From: Pseudomonadota bacterium
GTDB taxonomy: Bacteria > Pseudomonadota > Alphaproteobacteria > UBA8366 > GCA-2717185
Direction: 5' to 3'
DNA: 7,676 nucleotides
Assembly: GCA_027619655.1 (NCBI GenBank)
Contig: JAQCHR010000165.1
Location: 1-7,676, forward strand
The notes beneath the pieces are model-generated. The model worked only from the letters and a program-made list of their open reading frames with translations. It was not told where the DNA came from and did not search any database. Positions 1 through 5,701 of this stretch are shown here, one piece after another; positions within the stretch are counted from its first letter, which is position 1, and each line of letters opens with the position of its first letter. The translations under genes were made by a program, and so were the position numbers.

Positions 1-119
1 CCGAAACAATAATGACTTTTTTGGGGCAGGCCAAAGAGGCCGGATACCTGCCGGTGCATGGTGCCAGTGGCGCGTATCGCCGCCTTAACGGATCCTTCAC
101 CGTAGTACGCAAGCGTTAA
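1..119 (+). CDS. 3' end of an unidentified gene (partial)
   Basis: The frame entered at base 3 is open to a TAA at 117-119 and gives 38 residues ending in SFTVVRKR. The tail is basic and includes GQAKEAGYLPVHGASGAYRR. A rho-independent terminator follows 79 bases after the stop, which supports a real gene end here. The rest of the gene lies outside the window and I recognise no family from this fragment. No start codon choice is possible. Confidence 0.5.
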   Translation, partial: ETIMTFLGQAKEAGYLPVHGASGAYRRLNGSFTVVRKR

Positions 120-197
120 TTCACCCTCCTCCCTAATTCAAATTTAGGCCAATCCCGCGATGCTGCATTTCTGGAAATCCGTGGTCCGGCGCGCTCT

Positions 198-220
198 GCC
201 GGATCACCGGCTGTTTTTTT
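198..220 (+). terminator. rho-independent terminator after the first partial gene
   Basis: GCCGG (198-202), a four-base loop ATCA, CCGGC (207-211), then TG and seven Ts (214-220). The GC stem with a T tract is the standard intrinsic terminator form. A further CCGGC at 186-190 could pair with the same left arm, but that alternative has no T tract. It would separate the gene ending at 119 from the Hpt gene at 283. Confidence 0.65.
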
Positions 221-227
221 GCAAGGG

Positions 228-266
228 TGCCACGTCTTGACGGCAACGTATCGTCGTCACGTGGCA
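228..266 (+). promoter_or_regulatory. inverted repeat in the leader of the Hpt gene
   Basis: TGCCACGT (228-235) is perfectly repeated inverted as ACGTGGCA (259-266). Inside it GACG (239-242) can pair with CGTC (252-255). The structure ends two bases before the Shine-Dalgarno sequence AGGGAAG (269-275) of the Hpt gene. It could be an RNA hairpin affecting ribosome access or a binding site for a dimeric regulator. The sequence does not separate these options, and no clear -10/-35 pair was found nearby. Confidence 0.4.
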
Positions 267-282
267 ACAGGGAAGAAACCGA

Positions 283-666
283 ATGCCCGAATTTGCCACC
301 ACCGCCGCACCGAACGATTTGGAAAATCCGGTCGATCTTGACGTTCTTTCGCGTCTTCTCGGTACAGACGACACGGATGAGATCGCGGACATCCTTTCCA
401 TTTACTGGGACACGATGGCCGGCACGCCCGAAGAGCTAAAGGAGTTTTTCGATGCACGCGATGCCCGGGCGCTTGGCGACGCTGCGCATGCGGCCAAAAG
501 CGCATCGGAATCGATTGGCGCGACCCCGGCAGCGGCGCTGCTGAAGTCCCTTGAACTGGCTGCCGCGCACCAGGACTGGGACCAGGTGGTGGACCTCATC
601 CCCGGCGTCGATGCCGCCTTTCACAGCATCGAAGCCTTTATCGATTCCCTCCACGCGAACGAGTGA
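283..666 (+). CDS. Hpt domain protein (histidine phosphotransfer)
   Basis: This 127-residue protein is a single Hpt four-helix module. Such proteins accept a phosphoryl group on a histidine and pass it between receiver domains in a cytoplasmic phosphorelay. The signature is HAAKSASESIGA at residues 69-80: H69 is the predicted phosphorylated histidine, followed by the conserved K72 and by G79. The usual Gly after the Lys is Ser73, a tolerated variant. Preceding helices include residues 33-48, and the C-terminal helix pair covers about 84-123. There is no kinase or receiver domain in the same frame. The start at 283 is supported by AGGGAAG eight bases upstream. The gene stands alone after a terminator. 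The nearest possible partner is a decayed receiver remnant at about 845-1096, so its phosphodonor is probably encoded elsewhere. The family call is firm; its pathway is unknown. Confidence 0.85.
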   Translation: MPEFATTAAPNDLENPVDLDVLSRLLGTDDTDEIADILSIYWDTMAGTPEELKEFFDARDARALGDAAHAAKSASESIGATPAAALLKSLELAAAHQDWDQVVDLIPGVDAAFHSIEAFIDSLHANE

Positions 667-717
667 GCCGGAAAGCCAATCCCATTCCAGTACGATTTTC
701 AACCCGGTCCGGCGAAC

Positions 718-807
718 ATGCCGCCTAGCCCCGACCTGCTGCTCGAAAAACTGAACGAACTAAACAAGGCCGGAATCAAGGAGGACGCCCGGAAAACAGT
801 CCGTTAG
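718..807 (+). CDS. small open frame of 29 codons, doubtful
   Basis: ATG at 718 opens a 29-residue frame with a predicted amphipathic helix around PDLLLEKLNELNKAGI and a basic end, stopping at TAG 805-807. It is in the same frame as the Hpt gene and starts 51 bases after its stop. There is no good Shine-Dalgarno sequence, and the stop lies inside a long stem-loop (794-839). It may be a real small protein, a gene remnant, or chance. I recognise no family. Confidence 0.2.
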   Translation: MPPSPDLLLEKLNELNKAGIKEDARKTVR

Positions 808-839
808 GCGATCCGCCATTTTCGCGTTCCGGACTGTTT
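794..839 (+). terminator. long stem-loop after the Hpt gene, possible terminator
   Basis: AAACAGTCCG (794-803) is perfectly complementary to CGGACTGTTT (830-839), a ten-base-pair stem. The 26-base loop contains its own small hairpin, GGCG (807-810) with CGCC (814-817). The right arm ends in only three Ts, so this is weaker than a textbook terminator. The nested shape and its place 127 bases after the Hpt stop suggest a transcript end or a structured 3' region. It is A/T-flanked on both sides and could work in either direction. Confidence 0.4.
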
Positions 840-844
840 CCTGA

Positions 845-1096
845 ATCGCGTTCCGCGCAGAGTTCGGCCCGGGCAAAATACGTTCGGCACTGCGTATCTA
901 CAATACGCCACACGAGATGCGAGCGGGCGCAAACAATGCTGTCAGCCGAACGCCCTTCCTGACCTACGCGATTACAGCGGGCATGGCCGGAACGGCCTTC
1001 ACAGCGGAACGACCGACAGCATCCGGTAACGCCTACCTTTCGAAACCGATAGCGATATCCAGGCTGCGGGAGGCGCTCAAGATATGGCTCCCAAGG
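845..1096 (+). pseudogene. decayed response-regulator receiver domain, C-terminal part
   Basis: In this frame, codons 950-1096 read TPFLTYAITAGMAG, then a short divergent stretch, then NAYLSKPI, SRLREALKIWLPR. That is the recognisable end of a receiver domain of the hybrid-kinase type, whose usual form is TPIIALTA, then DDYLSKPI, then an L..L..WLP helix. The Lys of LSKPI (codon 1043-1045) matches the conserved receiver lysine. The N-terminal half with the acidic pocket and phosphorylated Asp is missing; upstream codons in all three frames show no such motif, and this frame is closed by a TGA at 842. Downstream the frame runs on as low-complexity basic sequence that looks non-coding. I therefore read it as a remnant, probably of a hybrid kinase or receiver that once worked near the Hpt gene. 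A chance resemblance is less likely, because the motif order and spacing both fit. Confidence 0.5.
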
Positions 1097-1266
1097 AACC
1101 GGCCACCGAAACGCGGGGCTCGGGGGCGGTTACATCCCTTAAAGACCACATGGTTGCCGCGCCCACTCACACCTGAAAATCAGGCCGTGGTTTGCCGGAA
1201 CCGCCACTTCCGATCCACTGGCCATTTGAGCCTGGTTTGCGCCCGGATTCCCGCTCCTTCTTCGCG

Positions 1267-1280
1267 GCCCGCCGGCGGGC
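1267..1280. repeat. 14-base perfect GC palindrome
   Basis: GCCCGCCGGCGGGC is a perfect self-complementary sequence, two bases from the AT-centred palindrome at 1283-1294. All-GC palindromes can occur by chance in GC-rich DNA. The tight pairing with a second palindrome in the leader of an operon is what makes it worth recording. Confidence 0.6.
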
Positions 1281-1282
1281 AG

Positions 1283-1294
1283 GCAAATATTTGC
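1283..1294. promoter_or_regulatory. palindromic operator candidate, copy 1
   Basis: GCAAATATTTGC is a perfect 12-base palindrome lying 191 bases upstream of the importer operon start. An identical copy lies at 5657-5668 upstream of the amidase. After each copy, read on the + strand, comes a similar element: GGTTTGCGG (1302-1310) here and GGTTGCGG (5674-5681) there. The dyad symmetry fits a dimeric regulator. The Crp/Fnr protein encoded at 5702-6463 is the obvious candidate, but the motif is not the classic Crp or Fnr consensus. Confidence 0.5.
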
Positions 1295-1485
1295 TTCCGC
1301 TGGTTTGCGGTGCAGCGCAGTGTAGGGTTATGGGTGCGGTGCAGCATTGTGGTTGCCCCGACATATCCGGTGGCTGTTCCGCCAGTCGTTCTTCTGGCGC
1401 CGTTCCCACTGGCATTGGCTATTCGACAGCGCCCGGTTGGATCGCGCTTCGCCAGGCGGCGAAGTCGGCACAGACAGGAGGTACC

Positions 1486-2475
1486 ATGAACATTCGCAAA
1501 CGGGTTATTGGCGGGGTCGCGCTGGCGTTCCTCGCGGGGACGGGCGGCATGCAGGCCGGCGCCGCCGAATTCAAGGCGACGCTGGCACAGAACCTGTCGC
1601 CGATTTCCGGCGTCACGATCGTCGCCCAGGCCAAGGGCTTTTTTGAAAAGCACGGGCTGGAGATTACGGTCAGTAACTTCACGTCCGGCAAACAATGCCT
1701 CAACGCCGTGCTCGGCGGTGCGGCGGAGATCGCGACGACCGCTGAGGCGCCGACGACGGCGGCGGCCATGTCGAAGCAGCCCATCGCCTTCCTGGCGCGG
1801 ATGGAATATTCCGACCTGAAGACCCTGACCCGCAATGCTGCCGGCATCAAGACCGCCGCCGACCTGAAGGGCAAGAAGCTGGCCTTCACCGCCGGTACGG
1901 GCAGCGAGGTCTACACGATGGCGCTGCTGAAGAAGGCGGGGCTGACCAAAGCCGATGTCACGCTCACCAACCTGCGGCCGCAGGACATGATTCCGGCGCT
2001 CTCCGCCGGCGATATCGATGCCTACAACACCTGGGAGCCGCATGTCGCCAATGGCAAGAAGGCGCTGGGCGATGCCGTCTCCCAGATCGATACGGCCGGC
2101 GTCTATTCCGAAACCTTCAACATCGTCGTGATGCAGGATTACCTGAAGGAAAATCCGGCGCTGATAAAGGCGTTCCTGAGCGCGATGCTGGATGCCGAAG
2201 CCTGGATGAAGGCCAATGAAGCGGATGCGATCACGACAATCTCGACAGTGGTGGGCATGAAACGCGAAACGCTGGCCGAACTCTGGAAGGATTATGTCTA
2301 CAGCGTGGTCCTGGATCAGCGGCAGATCGACGTGCTGGAAGCGCATGCCGCCTGGCGGCTCGACTCCGGCAATCATCCGCCGGGTGCGGAGATGCCGGAT
2401 TTCAGGTCCTCGGTGATTTTCCCCGGACCGCTGCGCGAGATCGCACCGGACCGCGTCACCCTCTCGGCTTACTGA
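1486..2475 (+). CDS. ABC importer substrate-binding protein, NMT1/SsuA/TauA type
   Basis: This 329-residue periplasmic protein captures a small molecule for import by the permease and ATPase encoded next. Residues 1-27 form a signal peptide: MNIRKR, a hydrophobic stretch, then an AGAA cleavage region before E28. There is no lipobox cysteine, so it should be free in the periplasm. The family pattern is clear: LSPISGVTIVAQAKGFFEKHGLEI (35-60, the 'A..GFF...GL' motif), an AEIATTAEAP segment (80-89), DLKGKKLAFTAGT (126-138) and LSAGDIDAYNTWEP (172-185). Length is normal for the family. The start at 1486 is chosen because AGGAGG lies just upstream and the signal peptide begins there; the frame is open further upstream but carries no signal. 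The permease gene starts 10 bases after the stop. Relatives bind sulfonates, taurine, nitrate, thiamine precursors or amide compounds, so the ligand cannot be assigned from sequence. Confidence 0.9.
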   Translation: MNIRKRVIGGVALAFLAGTGGMQAGAAEFKATLAQNLSPISGVTIVAQAKGFFEKHGLEITVSNFTSGKQCLNAVLGGAAEIATTAEAPTTAAAMSKQPIAFLARMEYSDLKTLTRNAAGIKTAADLKGKKLAFTAGTGSEVYTMALLKKAGLTKADVTLTNLRPQDMIPALSAGDIDAYNTWEPHVANGKKALGDAVSQIDTAGVYSETFNIVVMQDYLKENPALIKAFLSAMLDAEAWMKANEADAITTISTVVGMKRETLAELWKDYVYSVVLDQRQIDVLEAHAAWRLDSGNHPPGAEMPDFRSSVIFPGPLREIAPDRVTLSAY

Positions 2476-2485
2476 ATCCGAGGCA

Positions 2486-3292
2486 ATGCCCGCGAAACAA
2501 ACGACCGGCCTGAAGCCAGGGTCAGGCCGCGGATCGAAGGGCCGGACGGAGCGATTGAATCGCTTCGTCCTGGCGCTTTCGGTGCCGTTGTTCCTGTGCG
2601 GCTGGGAAGTGATATCGCGTTCGGGTATCGTCAACGTGATCCTGTTTCCGCCGCCCAGCACGGTCGCCATCGCGCTGGTGAACTGGCTCAGCAGCGGCCA
2701 GTTGCTGACCGATTTCGCGATGAGCCTGTCGCGCGTCGTGGTCGGCTTTGCGGCCGGTGCGGTCAGCGGCATTCTGATTGGCATCGTGACCGGGCGGTAC
2801 GTCTTCGCCGCCAACCTGCTGGGGCCGGTGTTCCAGCTGTTGCGGCCCATCCCGCCCATCGCCTTCGTGCCGATCGTGATCCTGTGGTTCGGGCTTGGCG
2901 AACTGGGAAAGTATTTTCTGGTGTTCTGGGGCGTGTTCTTCACCGTCTGGATCGCGGCGCATCTGGGCGTGCAGCGGGTCGATGAAAAGCTGATCCGCGC
3001 CGCACGGACCCTGGGCACCCCGGAACACCGGATGCTGCGCGAAGTGCTGCTGCCGGGGTCGCTGCCATATATTTTCGTCGGGTTGCGGACGTCGGTCGGT
3101 ATATCCTTCTACACGCTGGTCGCCGCCGAACTGGCGGGAACCTTCGCCGGGCTGGCCTACCGGATCGATATCGCCCAGCAGAACCTGCAGATGGGGCAGA
3201 TGATGGGGGGGCTGGTCATGCTCGGAATCATCGCCTTTGCAGCCGACAAGGTTTTTTCAATTGTCGCGAACCGGATCGTCTGGTGGCAATGA
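2486..3292 (+). CDS. ABC importer permease, SsuC/TauC type
   Basis: This 268-residue inner-membrane protein forms the import channel with the ATPase encoded next. After a basic, soluble N-terminus (1-24), hydrophobic segments lie near residues 26-43, 84-103, 108-137, 142-160, 203-224 and 238-260, the usual layout for this family. The cytoplasmic coupling loop that docks on the ATPase is clear at 171-200: AARTLGTPEHRMLREVLLPG, with G177 and L189-P190 matching the EAA-loop consensus. The RPIPPIAFVPIVILWFGLGE stretch (120-139) is typical of nitrate/sulfonate/taurine importer permeases. The start at 2486 has a modest GAGG five bases upstream and lies 10 bases after the binding-protein stop, so the two are surely co-transcribed. 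The stop overlaps the ATPase start as ATGA. Nothing appears broken. Confidence 0.9.
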   Translation: MPAKQTTGLKPGSGRGSKGRTERLNRFVLALSVPLFLCGWEVISRSGIVNVILFPPPSTVAIALVNWLSSGQLLTDFAMSLSRVVVGFAAGAVSGILIGIVTGRYVFAANLLGPVFQLLRPIPPIAFVPIVILWFGLGELGKYFLVFWGVFFTVWIAAHLGVQRVDEKLIRAARTLGTPEHRMLREVLLPGSLPYIFVGLRTSVGISFYTLVAAELAGTFAGLAYRIDIAQQNLQMGQMMGGLVMLGIIAFAADKVFSIVANRIVWWQ

Positions 3293-4146
3293 TGGACGGG
3301 GGCGACGTGAGCCAGGACAACACGCGGAAGGCCGCCGGCGCCGAACGCGGGCATATCGTCATCCGGGACATGAGCGTGATTTTCGGCGAAGGCCCGGACC
3401 AGTTCATCGCCGTCGACCGGGTTTCGGTGGATATCGCCGCGGGTGAATTCCTGTGCATCGTCGGGCCGTCCGGCTGCGGCAAGTCAACGGTCATGAATGC
3501 CATTGCGGGTTTCGAATTTCCGACCGAAGGCTCGGTCACCCTGGACGGCGCGCCCATCGAGGGCCCCGGCGCCGACCGCGGCATGGTGTTTCAGCAGCCG
3601 ACGCTGTTTCCGTGGAAGAATGTCCGCGCCAATGTCGCGCATGGCCCGCGGATGCATGGCAGGAGCGACGCCGAAGCCAACAGTATCGCCGACGGGCTGC
3701 TGGAGATGGTGGGCCTGTCCGCCTTTGCGGAAAGCCGCCCCCAGACCCTGTCCGGCGGCATGCAGCAGCGCACGGCGATTGCCCGCGCGCTTGCGAATAC
3801 GCCCAGCGTGCTGCTGATGGACGAACCCTTCGGCGCGCTGGACGCGCAGACCCGGCTGATGATGCAGGAAAGCCTGCTGCAGATATGGAGCGAGGTCCGG
3901 CCCACGGTCGTCTTCGTGACCCATGATATCGACGAGGCGATTTTCCTGGCCGACCGGATCGTCGTCATGAGCGCCAGCCCGGGGCGGATCATCCGTGAAA
4001 TCACCGTGGACCTGTCCCGGCCGCGCGCCGCCGAAATGACCCTGGACGCCTCTTTCGTGGCGCTGAAGCGCCAGTGCATGGACCTGATCCGGACGGAAAG
4101 CCTGCGCGCCTTCGAACAGCAGACCAGGGGCGCCAGCCGGGACTGA
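3289..4146 (+). CDS. ABC importer ATPase, SsuB/TauB type
   Basis: This cytoplasmic ATPase (285 residues from the start chosen) powers import. All motifs are present: Walker A GPSGCGKST (59-67), the Q-loop FQQPTLFPW with Gln near 102, signature LSGGMQQR (154-161), Walker B VLLMDEP with catalytic Glu179, the D-loop GALD, and the switch His212 in THD. The ATG at 3289 is chosen because it overlaps the permease stop as ATGA, a common translational-coupling arrangement. GTG at 3283 and ATG at 3292 are also possible, and the first 20 or so residues are not conserved in the family. The C-terminal part (about 230-285) carries the SPGRI segment common in nitrate/taurine importers. The gene ends 17 bases before the convergent amidase stop, with no clear terminator between them. 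Confidence 0.92.
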   Translation: MMDGGDVSQDNTRKAAGAERGHIVIRDMSVIFGEGPDQFIAVDRVSVDIAAGEFLCIVGPSGCGKSTVMNAIAGFEFPTEGSVTLDGAPIEGPGADRGMVFQQPTLFPWKNVRANVAHGPRMHGRSDAEANSIADGLLEMVGLSAFAESRPQTLSGGMQQRTAIARALANTPSVLLMDEPFGALDAQTRLMMQESLLQIWSEVRPTVVFVTHDIDEAIFLADRIVVMSASPGRIIREITVDLSRPRAAEMTLDASFVALKRQCMDLIRTESLRAFEQQTRGASRD

Positions 4147-4163
4147 AGAAATTTCTGCGCCGG

Positions 4164-5570
4164 TTATGCCGGTAACAAATCCGGATGCCGTGTTCCGGTC
4201 GCGCCGAGCGTGCCGACCCGGGCGCGATGGAAGGCCGCGGCGGTCTCTGCCAGCAATGTTTCGCTGAAGGCCGGGCCCACGAAGCTGACGCCCATCGGGA
4301 TGCCCGACGGCAGGAAACCGTTCGGGACCGCCACCGCCGCCATGTCGGACATATTCACGAAATTGGTATAGCGCCCGTTCGTTGCGTTGGTGGCGAGCGG
4401 GTCGGCGCGCACGGCATCGATCGTGTAGACGGTGCCGACGGTCGGCACGACCAGAAGGTCCGTACCGGCCAGGGCGGCGCGGATCGCCTGGACGTTTTCC
4501 TTCAGCTTGTGGACCGAGTCAAAGGCTTCCGCGGCGGAGAACCGGGCCGATCCCAGAATGACCTGCCGCACGATCTCATCCACGCTATGCGGGTTCTGTT
4601 CGATGAAACCGCCGACGGCGGCATAGCGTTCCGCCAGCCAGGCGTCCTCGAACATCATGCGGCCGGTTGCCGCGAAGACATCGAAATCTATTTCCGTGAG
4701 CTGATGGCCTTCCGATTCCAGGGCCGCGACTCCTTCGGCGAACAGCGCGGCGGCGGCATCGTTGCCGTAGAATTCCAGGGTCCCGGCGGAAGGAATTGCG
4801 ATCCGGAGCGGCCCGGTCGCCGGCCGCGTCGCGGCGTCTGGCGGGACGGGGCGGCTGTAGGGGTCGTGCGGATCGACGGCACTGCATTGCCGGAACACCG
4901 CAAGTGCATCCGGGGCGGTCAGCGCATAGACCGATACCGTGTCGAAGGAGCGGCTGGCATTGACCATGTCCTTGCGGCTGAACGCGCCGAGCGTGGGCTT
5001 CAGGCCGACCACATTGTTATAGCTGGCGGGCACACGCCCCGACCCCCCGGTATCGGTGCCAAAGGCGAAACTGCACAGCCCGGCGGAAACGGATACCGCG
5101 GCGCCGGAACTGGATCCGCCGGGGATATAGGCCGGATCGAACGGGTTGCGGGCAACGCCATAGGGCGTCCGCACGCCGACAACCCCCGTCGCAAACTGGT
5201 CCATGTTGGTTTTACCGATCAGGATGGCGCCCGCGTCGAGCGCCTTCCGGACGGTCAGGTTGGTCTGTTCGGCGATGTAGCGGTAACCGGGGCAGGCCGC
5301 CGTTGTTGGCAGCCCGGCGATATCGATGCAGTCCTTGACACTGAACGGGAGGCCGAACAGCGGCAGCGTGGATCGCAGGGATTCCGGCAGGGCGGCCAGG
5401 GTTCTGGCCTGCTGCCGCACCTCATTCTCGGGAACGCGATAGATCCAGACCCCGTCGTCGCCGCGGGCGGCGATGGCCTGCAGCACGCTGTCGGCAATGC
5501 CGAGCGGGTCCGCCGAACCACTGGCATAGGCGGCGCGAAGCGAAACGAAGTCGAGGCTTGGCGGTGACAT
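4164..5570 (-). CDS. amidase-signature enzyme, allophanate-hydrolase-like amidase lobe without the C-terminal domain
   Basis: This 468-residue cytoplasmic hydrolase should cleave an amide or ureido bond with the Ser-cisSer-Lys triad. Lys79 lies in FSVKD, cis-Ser153 in GGSSSG, and nucleophile Ser177 in GTDTGGSGR. The 24-residue spacing between the serines is that of the family. The best match from memory is the amidase half of allophanate hydrolase (AtzF/DUR1-like). Shared segments are GLPTTAACP (86-94), GKTNMDQFATG (119-129), the AWLAERYAAVG helix (310-320), VPTVGTVYT (375-383) and GRYTNFVNMSDMAAVAVP (399-416). Arg315 matches the arginine that binds the allophanate carboxylate, but the partner tyrosine is Phe307. 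AtzF proteins near 600 residues carry a further C-terminal domain, absent here. The start at 5570 has GGAGAAGAG upstream; the open frame beyond it runs antisense through the regulator gene. An operator-like palindrome lies 87 bases upstream. Substrate unproven; another amide is possible. Confidence 0.85.
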   Translation of the reverse strand: MSPPSLDFVSLRAAYASGSADPLGIADSVLQAIAARGDDGVWIYRVPENEVRQQARTLAALPESLRSTLPLFGLPFSVKDCIDIAGLPTTAACPGYRYIAEQTNLTVRKALDAGAILIGKTNMDQFATGVVGVRTPYGVARNPFDPAYIPGGSSSGAAVSVSAGLCSFAFGTDTGGSGRVPASYNNVVGLKPTLGAFSRKDMVNASRSFDTVSVYALTAPDALAVFRQCSAVDPHDPYSRPVPPDAATRPATGPLRIAIPSAGTLEFYGNDAAAALFAEGVAALESEGHQLTEIDFDVFAATGRMMFEDAWLAERYAAVGGFIEQNPHSVDEIVRQVILGSARFSAAEAFDSVHKLKENVQAIRAALAGTDLLVVPTVGTVYTIDAVRADPLATNATNGRYTNFVNMSDMAAVAVPNGFLPSGIPMGVSFVGPAFSETLLAETAAAFHRARVGTLGATGTRHPDLLPA

Positions 5571-5656
5571 GGGCTCTTCTCCACAGCGTTGTCCCGCCCG
5601 ATGTCCCGGCTGGGGGCAGGGGAAAACACTATGTGGGGGCCGTTGGCAGCCGGACA

Positions 5657-5668
5657 GCAAATATTTGC
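5657..5668. promoter_or_regulatory. palindromic operator candidate, copy 2
   Basis: GCAAATATTTGC again, identical to 1283-1294, in the 131-base gap between the regulator's stop and the amidase start. GGACAG flanks it on both sides as a direct repeat (5652-5657 and 5669-5674). Its presence suggests that the amidase has its own promoter here rather than relying only on read-through from the regulator gene. A G-rich run (5686-5700) lies between it and the regulator's stop. Confidence 0.5.
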
Positions 5669-5701
5669 GGACAGGTTGCGGAATGTGGGCGGGCGGGGGG
5701 C

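Larger units (their letters stand above)
1097..1485 (+). promoter_or_regulatory. long leader/promoter region of the ABC importer operon
   Basis: About 390 bases without a convincing gene lie before the importer operon. The open frames crossing it show no domain and no ribosome site. It contains a small hairpin (CCTGA 1172-1176 with TCAGG 1180-1184), two adjacent palindromes (1267-1280 and 1283-1294), an 11-base direct repeat TGCGGTGCAGC (1306-1316 and 1335-1345), and a hairpin CGCCAG (1380-1385) with CTGGCG (1394-1399). The ribosome site AGGAGG sits at 1476-1481. I found no ykkC (guanidine) riboswitch signature and no convincing sigma-70 pair. Confidence 0.4.

Noticed and set aside
1192..1485. 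Extension of the binding-protein frame upstream by 98 codons
   Set aside because: The signal peptide and AGGAGG place the start at 1486. The upstream residues show no domain and would bury the signal peptide.
1097..1485. Guanidine (ykkC) riboswitch, considered because the locus has an allophanate-hydrolase-like enzyme and an importer
   Set aside because: I could not find the conserved ykkC sequence blocks in the leader.
1180..3018. Long minus-strand open frame of 612 codons opposite the importer genes
   Set aside because: It is antisense to the binding protein and permease, shows no domain, and is rich in Arg, His and Pro as expected from antisense reading of GC-rich genes.
4147..4156. Ten-base palindrome AGAAATTTCT and a short CCGG hairpin between the convergent genes as a shared terminator
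   Set aside because: The palindrome has no loop, the CCGG stem is only four bases, and neither has a T tract.
4185..5567. Plus-strand open frame of 460 codons opposite the amidase
   Set aside because: It mirrors the amidase gene, is rich in Gly, Arg and Asp without any motif, and has no ribosome site.
5686..5700. G-quadruplex candidate in the G-rich run near the regulator's stop
   Set aside because: Only three separated G-runs are clear (GGG, GGG, GGGGGG), so a four-strand structure would need a split of the last run with no loop. It could be simple GC-rich sequence.
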